DNA of 64,000 nucleotides from Streptomyces sp. MA5143a (GCF_900290235.1 NZ_OLMK01000029.1:51167-115166), one strand, 5' to 3'; positions 10,421-19,586 are shown, counted from the first letter of the stretch. Numbers and translations are program-made. Notes: generated by a model not told the origin, from the letters alone.

Positions 10421-11194
10421 TCACCCGGTCATCAGCGCCGCGACCTCCTCGCGGAGGGAGGGCATGGCGGTGTACAGCGAGCCGGGGCAGTCGGTGTTCG
10501 CCCAGTGACGGTGCCCGCCGATCGCGGGCGCGACCCGGCCGACGCCGCTGACGGGGTTGCGGTAGGCCACCTTGCCCAGGGGATCGATCGAGTGGCGCTC
10601 GGCGAGTTCGGCGAGCAGCCGGACCAGCGTGGCGCGGGCGGCGGCGGACGCGGGCCGGTCGGTGAGCGTGCCCAGCAGCGCGATGCCGACGTTCCCGGCG
10701 TTGTAGCCCCGTACGTGTGCCCCGGTGACGAGGCGCCCCGCGGCGTCGTGGGCGGGCGTGCCGTCGGTGCCGGACCAGCGTCCCTCGTACACCCTGCCGT
10801 TCTCGTCGATCAGGTAGTTGTAGCCGATGTCCCCGTAGTCGTCGGCGCCGACCGCCTCCTCGCGGTAGATCGCGCGCACCCGGGCGGCCGGGTCCGGGTC
10901 GGTGCTGCCGTCGGCGGTGTGGTGGACGGTGAGCGTCTGGACCGGGTGGTACTCGGGCGGCCAGAGTTCCCTGCCGTCGGCCGCGAAGCGCAGTGTCTCG
11001 TCCGCGCCCCAGTCCCTGCGGGACAGCAGCGTGTACGGGGCCGCCGTGGCGGCCGCCGCCGGCGACGGGCCGATGACCGCGGCCGTGGCGGCGGTGGCTC
11101 CGAGTGCCGTCAGGAACGCACGCCGGGGCAGGGGGGAGGCCGGGGAGGTCCCCTGCCGTCCGCTTCGGGAGCCCGTGGAGTCCGAGTGCCTCAT
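10421..11194 (-). CDS. Secreted peptidoglycan-recognition N-acetylmuramoyl-L-alanine amidase
   Basis: The product is 257 residues. The signal peptide carries a twin-arginine motif (PRRAFLTALG, 23-32) and probable cleavage after AAAA near 49, suggesting Tat export. The PGRP/amidase_2 fold follows: TVHHTADG with His91/His92, GYNYLID, and GGHRHWANTDCPG with His228/His230 and Cys236 as zinc ligands. It would cleave the lactyl-amide bond between muramic acid and stem peptide outside the cell. Two secreted peptidoglycan-binding proteins follow on the same strand, so a wall-remodelling group is likely. Confidence 0.92.
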   Translation of the reverse strand: MRHSDSTGSRSGRQGTSPASPLPRRAFLTALGATAATAAVIGPSPAAAATAAPYTLLSRRDWGADETLRFAADGRELWPPEYHPVQTLTVHHTADGSTDPDPAARVRAIYREEAVGADDYGDIGYNYLIDENGRVYEGRWSGTDGTPAHDAAGRLVTGAHVRGYNAGNVGIALLGTLTDRPASAAARATLVRLLAELAERHSIDPLGKVAYRNPVSGVGRVAPAIGGHRHWANTDCPGSLYTAMPSLREEVAALMTG

Positions 11195-11216
11195 CTTGCG
11201 CTTCTCCCTGTCCGTC

Positions 11217-11648
11217 TCAGGCGTCGTGTGCCGACTGCCGCGTCTGTTCCGCGTGTTCCGCGGTGGCGCTTGGGAAGGCGCACTCCGGCTTGGGGGTGTA
11301 GAGCCGGGACCAGGTGCTGGGGCCGACGATGCCGTCGGGACCGCCCGTGGTCCCGTTGCAGTTCTGTACCCAGCGGACGCCGTCCTGGGTCCTCGGGCCG
11401 TAGGTCCCGTCCTCCTCCAGCCAACGGGGGTAGCCGCTGTACTGGTTGACGAGGCACTGCACCTGACGCACCGCGGGGCTCACGTCGCCCGGGCGGACCG
11501 TGGGCCGGGCGGAGTCGTCGATGTGGTCGCAGTGCGGCTCGGACGGCGCGGCGCTCGCCACGGGCGTCCCGGTCAGGAGCGTGCCGGCGACCACTGCGGC
11601 GATCGCGGCGATACGGAGGCGCTCTGGGCGGTGCGTGCGTGGGCGCAT
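11217..11648 (-). CDS. Secreted peptidoglycan-binding domain protein
   Basis: The product is 143 residues. ATG 11648 has GGGGAGAAG 3 bases upstream. The signal peptide spans residues 1-33 (RLRIAAIAAVVAGTLLTG, cleavage near ASA-AP). The mature part is one PG_binding_1 module with VRQVQCLVNQY, DGTYGPRTQDGV and DGIVGPSTWS. Four cysteines (two near HCDHI and QCLV, two later) could make disulfides. It has no catalytic domain and lies between an amidase and a second binding protein. Confidence 0.85.
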   Translation of the reverse strand: MRPRTHRPERLRIAAIAAVVAGTLLTGTPVASAAPSEPHCDHIDDSARPTVRPGDVSPAVRQVQCLVNQYSGYPRWLEEDGTYGPRTQDGVRWVQNCNGTTGGPDGIVGPSTWSRLYTPKPECAFPSATAEHAEQTRQSAHDA

Positions 11649-11737
11649 GGCTTCTCCCCGGGTCGGGTGACTGCCCCCACCGAGCGGCGCGCGGCCCGGC
11701 GAGGCCGGGGTGCGCCGCTCGGCTCGGGACCAGGACA

Positions 11738-12202
11738 CTAGTAGGTGTTCACACACCAGTTGGCGAAGGTCTTGAACGCCGCCTGGGTCTGGGACCCGGC
11801 CCGGCCGTCGATCTCGCCGGCGTAACCCCAGCCGTTGTTCTTCAGGAAGCGTTGCAGCGCGCTCACCGTGCCGCTGCCGACGATCCCGTCGATGGACCCC
11901 CCGTAGCCGTGGTGCGCCTTGAGGTGACGCTGGAACGCCTTCCAGCTGTCCGTGCCCAACTGGCCGTCGATCGAGTCGTTGTAGCCCCACTCGGCCCTCA
12001 GCCAGCGCTGGACACCCTTGGCCTGGTTGGTGCTCAGGCCGAGGTTGACCACCGCGAGAACCGTGGCGTCGGCTGTCACCGCCTGTCGCGGAGCCGACCC
12101 GGACGCCGCGAAGCCGGCGCTCGCACCGGCCAGGCTCCCGGCGGCGATTCCGACGACGGCGGTGAGGCTGACAAGCGTCCGGCCCATGACATTCGGTCGC
12201 AT
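11738..12202 (-). CDS. Secreted protein with two peptidoglycan-binding modules
   Basis: The product is 154 residues from ATG 12202, with AAGGGGGA upstream. The signal peptide covers about 1-33 (SLTAVVGIAAGSLAGASAGFA). Two tandem PG_binding_1 units follow: QRWLRAEWGYNDSIDGQLGTDSWKA and QRFLKNNGWGYAGEIDGRAGSQTQA (quoted as motif blocks with gaps between them ignored), with SIDGIVGSGTVSAL between. It has no enzymatic domain. Its best neighbour logic is the adjacent PGRP amidase. The ribosome site makes the longer upstream extension unlikely. Confidence 0.82.
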   Translation of the reverse strand: MRPNVMGRTLVSLTAVVGIAAGSLAGASAGFAASGSAPRQAVTADATVLAVVNLGLSTNQAKGVQRWLRAEWGYNDSIDGQLGTDSWKAFQRHLKAHHGYGGSIDGIVGSGTVSALQRFLKNNGWGYAGEIDGRAGSQTQAAFKTFANWCVNTY

Positions 12203-12385
12203 TCGTTCCCCCTTGGGGTCGTAGGGCGGCACCCGGAGCTATTGCCGTACGGGATGCCACGGTCCCTTCCGGATTGGTTTTCGGCCGATCCGTATCGGGC
12301 TCTGTGCGCACCTTGTCAGCCTCCCCGCCGCATCGAAATAATCTTGCGCCTGAGCGTAAAAGCCCAGTTCCACGACGGGAATTGA

Positions 12386-13396
12386 ATGCTCCGCATACAC
12401 TTCACGGACGCCGATCTCGCACGCGTCCAGGTCGCGTCCCGACCTGATCCGCTCTGGGAGATCTTTTTCAGCCTCCTCCGCTTCCAAAGTCGTCGGGGCC
12501 TGTGGTCCTACGCGGACTGGCATCGGACCGCCCGCGCGGATCTGCACGAGAAAGGGCTCGCACCCGCCGTCCGCAATGTATTGCTGCCCCTTTACCCGCG
12601 TGGCGCCTATTTCCCGGATTTCCTGACACCGGGTGAATCATCCGAGGGCCTGGAGGCGGGTCTGGAAGCGGTCCTCGGCATTCCCCGTCGACGGGTCCTG
12701 CGGGAACTGGCCATCCTGGACCGGGTGAGCGGTGCGCCCGCGTGGTCCCGGGGGCTGGCGGACAGCCGGGAGCGCAAGGAGTTCGTCCACACGATGCGGA
12801 CCTACTACGACACCGCCATCCACCCCCACGGCGAGCGCATCCAGGCGCACGTCGACGCCGACCGCTCCCTCCGCGCCCGCGCCCTGCTGGAGGGCGGCGT
12901 CCACGGGCTCCTGGCCGGGCTGGGACCGTACATGCGCTGGCAACCCCCCACGCTGTCGGTGGAGTACGCCGCCGAGGACCGTGATCTGCACTTACGGGGG
13001 CGGGGCCTCACGCTCGTGCCGTCGTACTTCTGCTGGGGTGGCCCGGTGTCGCTGGCCGATTCCGGTCTTCCGCCCGTCCTCGCCTATCCGCTGCGCCACC
13101 GGGCTCCCCGCGCCGACGACGCCGAGGCCCGGCAGGCACGGGCCCCGCTCTCCGCCCTCCTCGGCGCGACCCGCGCCGTCATCCTCCAGGCGACCGTGAC
13201 CGGCGCCACGACCGGTGAACTCGCCCGTGCCGCGGGGGTCTCGGCGGCCGCCGCCACCCGCCACACCACCGTCCTGCGCGACGCGGGCCTCATCGTCAGC
13301 CACCGCCAGGGGCAGTCCGTCCTGCACACCCTGGCTCCCGCCGGCGCCGCCCTGCTGCGCACCGGCACCAGGAGCCCTCGTACGAACCTGATCTGA
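12386..13396 (+). CDS. DUF5937-like winged-helix transcriptional regulator
   Basis: The product is 336 residues. The first 230 residues resemble the DUF5937 region of Streptomyces regulators (LRIHFTDADLARVQVA, DPLWEIFFSLLRFQ). The C-terminal 80 residues are an ArsR/MarR-type winged helix with ELARAAGVSAAAATRHTTVLRDAGL and a wing SHRQGQSVLHTL. It is likely a cytosolic DNA-binding repressor. It is divergent from the peptidoglycan-binding gene across 183 bases. The first 200 bases of the gene are visibly less GC-biased than its neighbours. ATG 12386 has only a weak GGGAATT ribosome site. Confidence 0.78.
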   Translation: MLRIHFTDADLARVQVASRPDPLWEIFFSLLRFQSRRGLWSYADWHRTARADLHEKGLAPAVRNVLLPLYPRGAYFPDFLTPGESSEGLEAGLEAVLGIPRRRVLRELAILDRVSGAPAWSRGLADSRERKEFVHTMRTYYDTAIHPHGERIQAHVDADRSLRARALLEGGVHGLLAGLGPYMRWQPPTLSVEYAAEDRDLHLRGRGLTLVPSYFCWGGPVSLADSGLPPVLAYPLRHRAPRADDAEARQARAPLSALLGATRAVILQATVTGATTGELARAAGVSAAAATRHTTVLRDAGLIVSHRQGQSVLHTLAPAGAALLRTGTRSPRTNLI

Positions 13397-13404
13397 CCCT
13401 CCGT

Positions 13405-13457
13405 CCGCCACGGCCCCCACGGCCCCCCGACCGCCACGGCCGCCACGGCCGCCACGA
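13405..13457. repeat. Nine-base tandem repeat CCGCCACGG
   Basis: Degenerate copies of CCGCCACGG occupy the start of the 262-base gap between the DUF5937 regulator and the STAND gene. The last three copies (13431-13457) differ only in the final base. No gene is evident here. Confidence 0.6.
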
Positions 13458-13658
13458 TCGACGCACGCGGCACGCCACACGCGGCACGCGGTGCGCGGTG
13501 CGCCGGGAAGGCGGCATACGGGAACGTCGTCCACGCGTCCGCGTGAACGCCTGTGCGCCCGCGCATGCGACCCCGGGCTGATCCACGCCCTCTCGCCAGT
13601 GCGCCCCATCCGCTCCACACTGGCCTGGGAAAGCCGTTTCGGCGAAGGGGGACGTGTG

Positions 13659-16600
13659 ATGCGGGACAGCCACCGGGGGGACGCCGAACGGCTGTTGGTC
13701 CGGGCGGTCGAGGAGGAGGTCCGCAGATCGGGTGGCCGTACCGACGGCGTCGTCCTGCTGGGGCGCGCACGGGCCGCGCTGGACACGATGGCGCGGAACG
13801 CGGCGGAGGAGTACGAGGCGTACACCCGCGCACTGGACGAGTCGGAGGCGGGCCGGCTGACCTTCGGCCAGCGCTACGCGCGTGAGGGCTCCGGAACTCC
13901 CCTGCTGGTGGCGGCCGTCGCCGCCGGCACCGCCGTGGTGACGGACCTGGCGTTCGGCGTCGACGCGGGTACCGCCGTGAGCACCGGTCTGATCGTCGGC
14001 GTCGCGAGCGCCGTCGCGACGGTGCTGAAGGTGACCGCCTCGCATCTGCCTGCCGCGCACCACCACGCGGGCGCCCTCGGCCAGCCCGGCGGCCCGGAAC
14101 AGCTGCGGTTGCAGTGGCTGACGGCGCTGGAGGTGCGCGGGATACGCCCGTTCCTCGACCAGCAGCGCGTCCTGACCGCCTCCACCGCGCAGAAGAAGGC
14201 ACCCCGTCTGCGGGGCGCCGACAAGAGCGCGGCGGCCCGCCGGCGCAATGTGCTGGAGCAGTCGTTCGCCCAACTCCCCGAGACGGACGACCGGTTCGCA
14301 GGCCGGCGGGCGGAGATGGCGAAGATCCGCCAGTGGGTGCAGGCGGCCCGCGCCGAGACCGAGACCCGCCCGACGGTGGTCGTCCTGCACGGCGCGCCCG
14401 GCTCCGGACGTACCGCTCTCGCCGTCCACGCCTCCCACGACCTGCGGGACTACTTCCGCGGCGCCTGCGTCGTCGATCTGCGCGCCGACAGCCCCGAGGA
14501 GACCCCGCTGTCGACGCGGGACGCGCTGATGCATCTGCTGAACCGGCTCGGCGCGCCCCGCGAGCAGTTGCTGTTCCGTGAGCGCACCTCGCAGGACCAG
14601 CAGGTCAAGCGGCTGAGCGAGCTGTACCACCAGCATCTGACGGCGCTGCCGGTGACCATCGTCCTGGACGACGCCTCCGACCCCGAGCAGGTCCGCACCC
14701 TCGTCCCCGAACGCTCCGACAGCCTCGTCCTCGTCACCGCCCGCGCCCCGCTGACGCTGCCCGCCGACCTGCCCGCCTGGGTGCACCAGCTGCCCGTCGA
14801 GGCGCTGGACGGCGACGGCACGCGGGAACTGCTGGGCACGGCGGCCCAGGACGCCTCCGCCCTGTCGGCCGGGGCGCACGAGGGCTCGGCCCGCGCGGGC
14901 GCCGCGCCCGCGTACGACGTCGAATCCCTGTCCCGTATCCGGCAGTTGTGCGGCGGCCTGCCGCTCGCGCTCCGCGTCGCCGGTTCGTCCCTCGGCCCGC
15001 GCACACCGCGCCGGCTCGCCACGGACCTGGGCGCGTACGGTCCGGTCGAGCCGATCGAGCGCGCCCTGTGGCTGCGGTACACCGACCAGTCGGAGCCGTC
15101 CCGCCGGCTGCTGCGGAGGCTGGCACTGGCGGGCCGGGCCTCCCTGGGCGCGGCGGCGGCCGCGTCGCTGCTCGCCACGGACGAGACGGAGGCGACCCGC
15201 CATCTCACCGCGCTGGCCCGCGCCGGGCTGATCGACCATGTGCACGGCAACCGCTACCGGCTGCACGACCTGGTGCGCGCGTTCGCGCAGGCCCGGCTGG
15301 TGGACGAGGAGGAGCCGAGCGAGCGCACGGCCGCGCAGGAGCGGCTGATCGTCACGTACGCGGACCTCGCCGACTCGGTGCTCCGCCTGGTCGACGGCAA
15401 CATGTCGACCCGCTCGGACCGCTTCGGCTCGCACGGCTTCGTGTCGCTGGACGAGGCGCTGCGCTGGCTGGACGACGAGACGAGCTTCATCACCTCCACG
15501 CTGCGGCACGCGGAGGGCGTGAACCAGGCGGCCGTCCTGAGCCTGCTGGGCGCGCTGTGCGACTACTGCCTGCTGCGCGGCGACCTCTACCGCCTCGGTG
15601 AGCTGAGCGAGCTCGCCCAGTCGGTGGACCAGGGGCTGCTGACCCGCTCGGTGCAGTGGCGCACGGGTATCGCGGCCCGTCAGCTGGGCGAGCTGGACAA
15701 GGCCCGTACGACACTGGCGTCGGTGGTCGACCTGTACATGGAGACCAACCACGACGCGGGCGCCGCCCGGGCCCTGTGCTCCCTCGGCATCACCCTGCAC
15801 CACCAGGGCAATCTGACCGAGGCGGCGGCCAAGCTGCACGAGGCCCTGGACATGCAGGCGGTCCCCCAGCTGGCGGCCGACCGCGCCTGGACGATGCACG
15901 CGCTGGCGGCGGTGGAACGCGACCGCTCCCGGCTCGCCGACTCGCTGGACCTGCTGACCCGCGCCCTCGTCGTCCACCGTCAGCAGGAGTCCCTGCACGG
16001 TGAGGGCTGGGCGCACTTCCAGCTCGGCCAGCTGCTGCTGCGCATGGGCGACGTCCCGCGCGCGGAGGGCGAGCTGCGCACCGCGCTGGACCTGTTCGGC
16101 CGTACCCGTGACCCGCGGGGCCAGGCCTGGAGCATGACGCAGCTCGCGCGGGCCCGTCTCGTCGCCGGTGACCCCTCCGCCGCCGTCGACGGCCTCCGTC
16201 AGGCGCTCACCCACCACCGCGACAACGAGGACGCCCGCGGCGAGGCCTGGACCGGCTACTACCTGGGGCAGTCGCTGGAGGAGACGGGCAACCTCGACCA
16301 GGCGGTCAGGGAGCTGGAGCGGTCACGGACGATGTTCTCGCGGATGCGTGACGTGTACGGCCTGGCCTGTGCCCGGCACCACTCGGCACGCGTCACCCGG
16401 GACCAGCGGGCCGTGCAGACGGGGTCCCTGCGCAACTCGGGCTTCGCCCGTCAGCTGCTGGTCGACGCCCGCGCCGACTTCCAGCGCGTCGGCGTCGCCC
16501 ACGGCGAGGCGTGGACCTGTCTGGAACTGGCGGTCGTGGACGCCGGCAACGCCCGCATCCCGCAGGCGCTCGCCCTGTGCGACGAGGCCACGCGCCTCTT

Positions 16601-16904
16601 CGCCTCCTACGGGGACCGCCGCGGCGAGGACTGGGCGCGCTTCCTGCGCTGCACGATGCTGCCGTACGGCGCCCCGGGCGGCGTCGAGATCGGCACGGCC
16701 GTGGCCCAGGAGGAGCTCACCCAGCTGTCCCGCACGCCCCATCCGCTGCGTGACGAGAAGCTCACCGAGTACATCGAGGCGTACGAGCTCCTCCTCGAAC
16801 GCGGTGTGAACCTGGAGGCCGGCTGGCGCGCCTGGACCCTGGGCATGGTCCCGAACCGGCACGCCCGCGAGGTGATGGGGGTGGCGGTGACGGCGGGCCA
16901 GTGA
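13659..16904 (+). CDS. STAND-type NB-ARC ATPase with C-terminal TPR repeats
   Basis: The product is 1081 residues. ATG 13659 has AAGGGGG 7 bases upstream; GTG 13656 is in frame. The N-terminal 75 residues are helical, followed by two hydrophobic segments (about 82-98 and 104-124) that may place it at the membrane. The NB-ARC module shows Walker A GAPGSGRT (245-252), Walker B VLDDASDP and GLPLAL. TPR repeats fill the C-terminal 450 residues or so. No SARP or other DNA-binding domain is visible, unlike AfsR. STAND proteins act as nucleotide switches that oligomerise on ligand binding. The ligand and output are unknown. Confidence 0.85.
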   Translation: MRDSHRGDAERLLVRAVEEEVRRSGGRTDGVVLLGRARAALDTMARNAAEEYEAYTRALDESEAGRLTFGQRYAREGSGTPLLVAAVAAGTAVVTDLAFGVDAGTAVSTGLIVGVASAVATVLKVTASHLPAAHHHAGALGQPGGPEQLRLQWLTALEVRGIRPFLDQQRVLTASTAQKKAPRLRGADKSAAARRRNVLEQSFAQLPETDDRFAGRRAEMAKIRQWVQAARAETETRPTVVVLHGAPGSGRTALAVHASHDLRDYFRGACVVDLRADSPEETPLSTRDALMHLLNRLGAPREQLLFRERTSQDQQVKRLSELYHQHLTALPVTIVLDDASDPEQVRTLVPERSDSLVLVTARAPLTLPADLPAWVHQLPVEALDGDGTRELLGTAAQDASALSAGAHEGSARAGAAPAYDVESLSRIRQLCGGLPLALRVAGSSLGPRTPRRLATDLGAYGPVEPIERALWLRYTDQSEPSRRLLRRLALAGRASLGAAAAASLLATDETEATRHLTALARAGLIDHVHGNRYRLHDLVRAFAQARLVDEEEPSERTAAQERLIVTYADLADSVLRLVDGNMSTRSDRFGSHGFVSLDEALRWLDDETSFITSTLRHAEGVNQAAVLSLLGALCDYCLLRGDLYRLGELSELAQSVDQGLLTRSVQWRTGIAARQLGELDKARTTLASVVDLYMETNHDAGAARALCSLGITLHHQGNLTEAAAKLHEALDMQAVPQLAADRAWTMHALAAVERDRSRLADSLDLLTRALVVHRQQESLHGEGWAHFQLGQLLLRMGDVPRAEGELRTALDLFGRTRDPRGQAWSMTQLARARLVAGDPSAAVDGLRQALTHHRDNEDARGEAWTGYYLGQSLEETGNLDQAVRELERSRTMFSRMRDVYGLACARHHSARVTRDQRAVQTGSLRNSGFARQLLVDARADFQRVGVAHGEAWTCLELAVVDAGNARIPQALALCDEATRLFASYGDRRGEDWARFLRCTMLPYGAPGGVEIGTAVAQEELTQLSRTPHPLRDEKLTEYIEAYELLLERGVNLEAGWRAWTLGMVPNRHAREVMGVAVTAGQ

Positions 16905-16910
16905 CGACGC

Positions 16911-17013
16911 GACCGCGTGCCGGTGGCGGCGAGCCGGTGACCGCTTGCCGGTGGCGGCGAGCCGGTGACCGCTTGCCGGTGGCGGCGAGCCGGTGACCGC
17001 TTGCCGGTGGCGG
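16911..17013. repeat. 28-bp minisatellite, 3.7 copies
   Basis: Copies lie at 16911-16938, 16939-16966, 16967-16994 and partial 16995-17013, with unit start GACCGCTTGCCGGTGGCGGC. The first copy differs by one base (GCGTG for GCTTG); the others are identical over what is present. It starts 6 bases after the STAND stop, outside any gene. Confidence 0.9.
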
Positions 17014-17127
17014 CAGCACAGCATGACTCCATGACCCGGTGCCGGTTCCGATGTCGGCGTCGCTGTCTGCCGATGTCGGTGCGGTCGCGGTGTCACGGAA
17101 TCATGCCGTCGGACCGGCCCGGGGGGC

Positions 17128-17388
17128 TCAGCCCTTCGCCGGGGACGTGCTCCCGGACGCCGGGGACGTGCCGGCCCCCTTGCCGGAGGCGGCCGGGTCG
17201 GGCGTCTCCTCGAAGTCGACCTTGCCCATGTGCTTGTTCATGGACTTCATCAGGCCCCAGACGGCCAGGGCCATCACCGCGAAGACGATGAAGCCGAGGA
17301 CGCCGGGGGTGACCTTGTCCTTGTCCAGCTCCTTGGCGAGGGGGAGGACGTGCGTGGTGACTGCCAGGCTGAAGCTCATGTCTGGCAT
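17128..17388 (-). CDS. Small single-pass membrane protein beside mca
   Basis: The product is 86 residues from ATG 17388 (GGGGGAC upstream); ATG 17379 is also possible. One membrane helix (about 30-48, GVLGFIVFAVMALAVWGLM) is followed by KSMNKHMGKVDFEE and a Gly/Ser/Pro-rich cytosolic tail. It lies only 12 bases after the mca stop and is probably cotranscribed. Similar small proteins sit next to mca in related genomes as I recall, but no function is known to me. Confidence 0.75.
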   Translation of the reverse strand: MPDMSFSLAVTTHVLPLAKELDKDKVTPGVLGFIVFAVMALAVWGLMKSMNKHMGKVDFEETPDPAASGKGAGTSPASGSTSPAKG

Positions 17389-17400
17389 TGTCCCCCAGGG

Positions 17401-18273
17401 CTAGCGGATGCCCGCAAAGAGGTCGTCCTCCGGGAGCGAGGTGTCCACGAGGGACTTCGCGAGCTCGTACTCCTCGGTGGGCCAGACCTCCTTCTGGATC
17501 TCCATCGGGACGCGGAACCAGCCGCCGTCGGGGTCGATCTGCGTGGCGTGGGCGATGAGGGCCTTGTCACGGATCTCGAAGAACTCGGCGCACGGGACGT
17601 GCGTGGTCAGGGTGCGGTTCCGGTGGTCCGACTCGTCCCACCGCTTGAGCCAGTCCCCGTACGGGGACTCCAGGCCGCGGGCCAGCAGGGCGTTGTGCAG
17701 GGCCTCGGTGCGGGGACGGTTGAAGCCCTGGTTGTAGTACAGCTTCTGCGGCTGGTACGCCGGGCCGTAGGCGTCCTCCGGGTACTTCTCGGTGTCCGCC
17801 GCGCCCTCGAACGCCACCATCGAGATCTTGTGGGTCATGATGTGGTCCGGGTGCGGGTAGCCGCCGTTCTCGTCGTAGGTGGTGATCACCTGGGGACGGA
17901 ACGCCCGGATCTTCCTGACCAGCTCACCGGCCGCCTTGTCGACGTCCTCCAGGGCGAAGCAGCCCTCGGGAAGCGGAGGCAGGGGGTCGCCCTCCGGGAG
18001 ACCGGAGTCGACGAAGCCGAGCCACTCCTGCTCGACGCCGAGGATCTCGCGGGCCTCGTCCATCTCCTTCTTGCGTACCTCGTGAATGTGCTCCTCGATG
18101 TACTTGTCGCCCTGGAGCTTCGGATTGAGGATGGAGCCGCGCTCCCCGCCCGTGCAGGTCACGACCAGCACGTCCACCCCCTCGGACACGTACTTCGCCA
18201 TGGTGGCCGCACCCTTGCTCGACTCGTCGTCGGGGTGTGCGTGCACGGCCATCAGTCGCAGCTGGTCAGTCAA
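17401..18273 (-). CDS. mca: Mycothiol S-conjugate amidase
   Basis: The product is 290 residues, the normal length for the family. It hydrolyses mycothiol S-conjugates to a mercapturic acid and GlcN-inositol, a cytosolic detoxification step special to actinobacteria. PIG-L/LmbE-fold zinc motifs are seen: HAHPDDE (His13, Asp16) and HPDH (141-144). The sequence matches Mca, not the deacetylase MshB, across its whole length (GCFALEDVDKAAGEL, FNRPRTEAL). The start is TTG 18273 with GAGGGA 7 bases upstream. It is divergent from the DUF4307 gene. Confidence 0.95.
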   Translation of the reverse strand: MTDQLRLMAVHAHPDDESSKGAATMAKYVSEGVDVLVVTCTGGERGSILNPKLQGDKYIEEHIHEVRKKEMDEAREILGVEQEWLGFVDSGLPEGDPLPPLPEGCFALEDVDKAAGELVRKIRAFRPQVITTYDENGGYPHPDHIMTHKISMVAFEGAADTEKYPEDAYGPAYQPQKLYYNQGFNRPRTEALHNALLARGLESPYGDWLKRWDESDHRNRTLTTHVPCAEFFEIRDKALIAHATQIDPDGGWFRVPMEIQKEVWPTEEYELAKSLVDTSLPEDDLFAGIR

Positions 18274-18407
18274 GACTCATTCCCTCGTCAGTCGGCGCCC
18301 GGCCTGTACTTCGGTGACTCGGCCCGGCGCGATCCGGTGAGTCCATACTGCCGTCCCGCGCGGACACCCCCGTCGGGGCGGCCGTCAGGCGCTGGGCGGG
18401 AGGCTTC

Positions 18408-18413
18408 TATAGT
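18408..18413 (+). promoter_or_regulatory. Probable -10 element TATAGT for the DUF4307 gene
   Basis: TATAGT is a near-perfect sigma-70-type -10 hexamer in the 226-base divergent gap, 87 bases before the DUF4307 start. The base run at the expected -35 spacing (TCAGGC) is poor. On the other strand TATAGA at the same place could serve mca. Confidence 0.4.
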
Positions 18414-18499
18414 GACCGAATCGGGGGGCGGGATATTCCCGGTCCGGACCTTGGACCCCCGTGGGGGACCGTGTTCCGGCCCACTCCGAGAGGACGATC

Positions 18500-18898
18500 A
18501 TGAGTACGGCGAGCACTCAGCTGCCCGAGGGCCGCTACGGCCGCTCCGCGGACCAGCGCGCCGACCGCAAGCTCAAGGTCATCGGCGCCGTCCTGGGCGC
18601 GGCCCTGCTCGTCCTCGTCGGCTGGTTCGCCTACCACTATGTCGCCGGGAACAGGATCAGCGTCGAGATCTACACGTTCGAGACGTCCGCGAAGTCGGTG
18701 AAGGTGCACCTCACGGGCGACAAGGACGCCGGTGTCGAGGGTTACTGCACGGTCCGCTCCCAGGCGGAGAACGGTGCCGAGGTCGGCCGCGCCGACTTCC
18801 GCTTCGACGCCGCCACCACCGACATCGACGAGGTCGTCACCCTCCAGACCACCTCCCGCGGCGCCACGGCGGAACTCATCGGCTGCCACGTCGGCTGA
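18500..18898 (+). CDS. DUF4307 single-pass membrane protein
   Basis: The product is 132 residues from ATG 18500, with GAGAGGA 5 bases upstream. A charged cytosolic N-terminus (GRYGRSADQRADRK) precedes one helix (about 27-48) and an extracytoplasmic beta-rich domain with two cysteines (GYCTV, IGCHVG) that could pair. The family is conserved between mca and greA in Streptomyces and has no assigned function. Confidence 0.9.
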   Translation: MSTASTQLPEGRYGRSADQRADRKLKVIGAVLGAALLVLVGWFAYHYVAGNRISVEIYTFETSAKSVKVHLTGDKDAGVEGYCTVRSQAENGAEVGRADFRFDAATTDIDEVVTLQTTSRGATAELIGCHVG

Positions 18899-19085
18899 TC
18901 CGCTCGGAACCTCCAGCGTGTGACGCCCGGAACAACGCGCTGATCTGCGGTGACGTAATGCTTGTGGTTTATGTCCTCCCCCTGGGGCCGCTGAATTGTT
19001 AGGCTCGTGGTTTCGCCCACTCATGAAGGAACATTCTTCTGGGTAGGGCGATGCTTTGTATTCCCAGTACCTACGAGGAGCACCT

Positions 19086-19586
19086 GTGACCCAGACCAGC
19101 GAGAACGTCACCTGGCTGACCCAGGAGGCGTACAACCAGCTCAGGGCCGAGCTGGAGTACCTGTCTGGTCCTGCGCGCACGGAGATCGCAGCCAAGATCG
19201 CGGCCGCGCGCGAGGAGGGCGACCTGCGCGAGAACGGCGGGTACCACGCGGCCAAGGAAGAGCAGGGCAAGCAGGAGCTCCGTGTGCGCCAGCTGACCCA
19301 GCTCCTGGAGAACGCCAAGGTCGGCGAGGCACCCGCGTCGGCGGACGGCGCGGTGGCGCCCGGCATGGTCGTGACGATCGCCTTCGACGGCGACGAGGAC
19401 GACACCCTGGCGTTCCTGCTCGCCTCCCGCGAGTACGCCAGCTCGGACATCGAGACCTACTCGCCGCAGTCCCCGCTCGGCTCGGGCGTGCTCGGCAAGA
19501 AGGTCGGCGAGGACGCCCAGTACGAGCTGCCGAACGGCAAGCTCGCCTCCGTGCGGATCCTCAAGGCCGAGCCCTACCAGAGCTGA
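19086..19586 (+). CDS. greA: Transcription elongation factor GreA
   Basis: The product is 166 residues, normal for the family. GTG 19086 has GAGGAG 5 bases upstream. The N-terminal coiled coil carries the acidic tip GDLREN (Asp and Glu used to coordinate the catalytic magnesium) followed by GGYHAAKEEQGKQE. The C-terminal FKBP-like globular domain contains SPLGSGVLGKKVGE. GreA stimulates transcript cleavage by backtracked RNA polymerase. A hairpin at 19658-19687 follows. Confidence 0.96.
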   Translation: MTQTSENVTWLTQEAYNQLRAELEYLSGPARTEIAAKIAAAREEGDLRENGGYHAAKEEQGKQELRVRQLTQLLENAKVGEAPASADGAVAPGMVVTIAFDGDEDDTLAFLLASREYASSDIETYSPQSPLGSGVLGKKVGEDAQYELPNGKLASVRILKAEPYQS

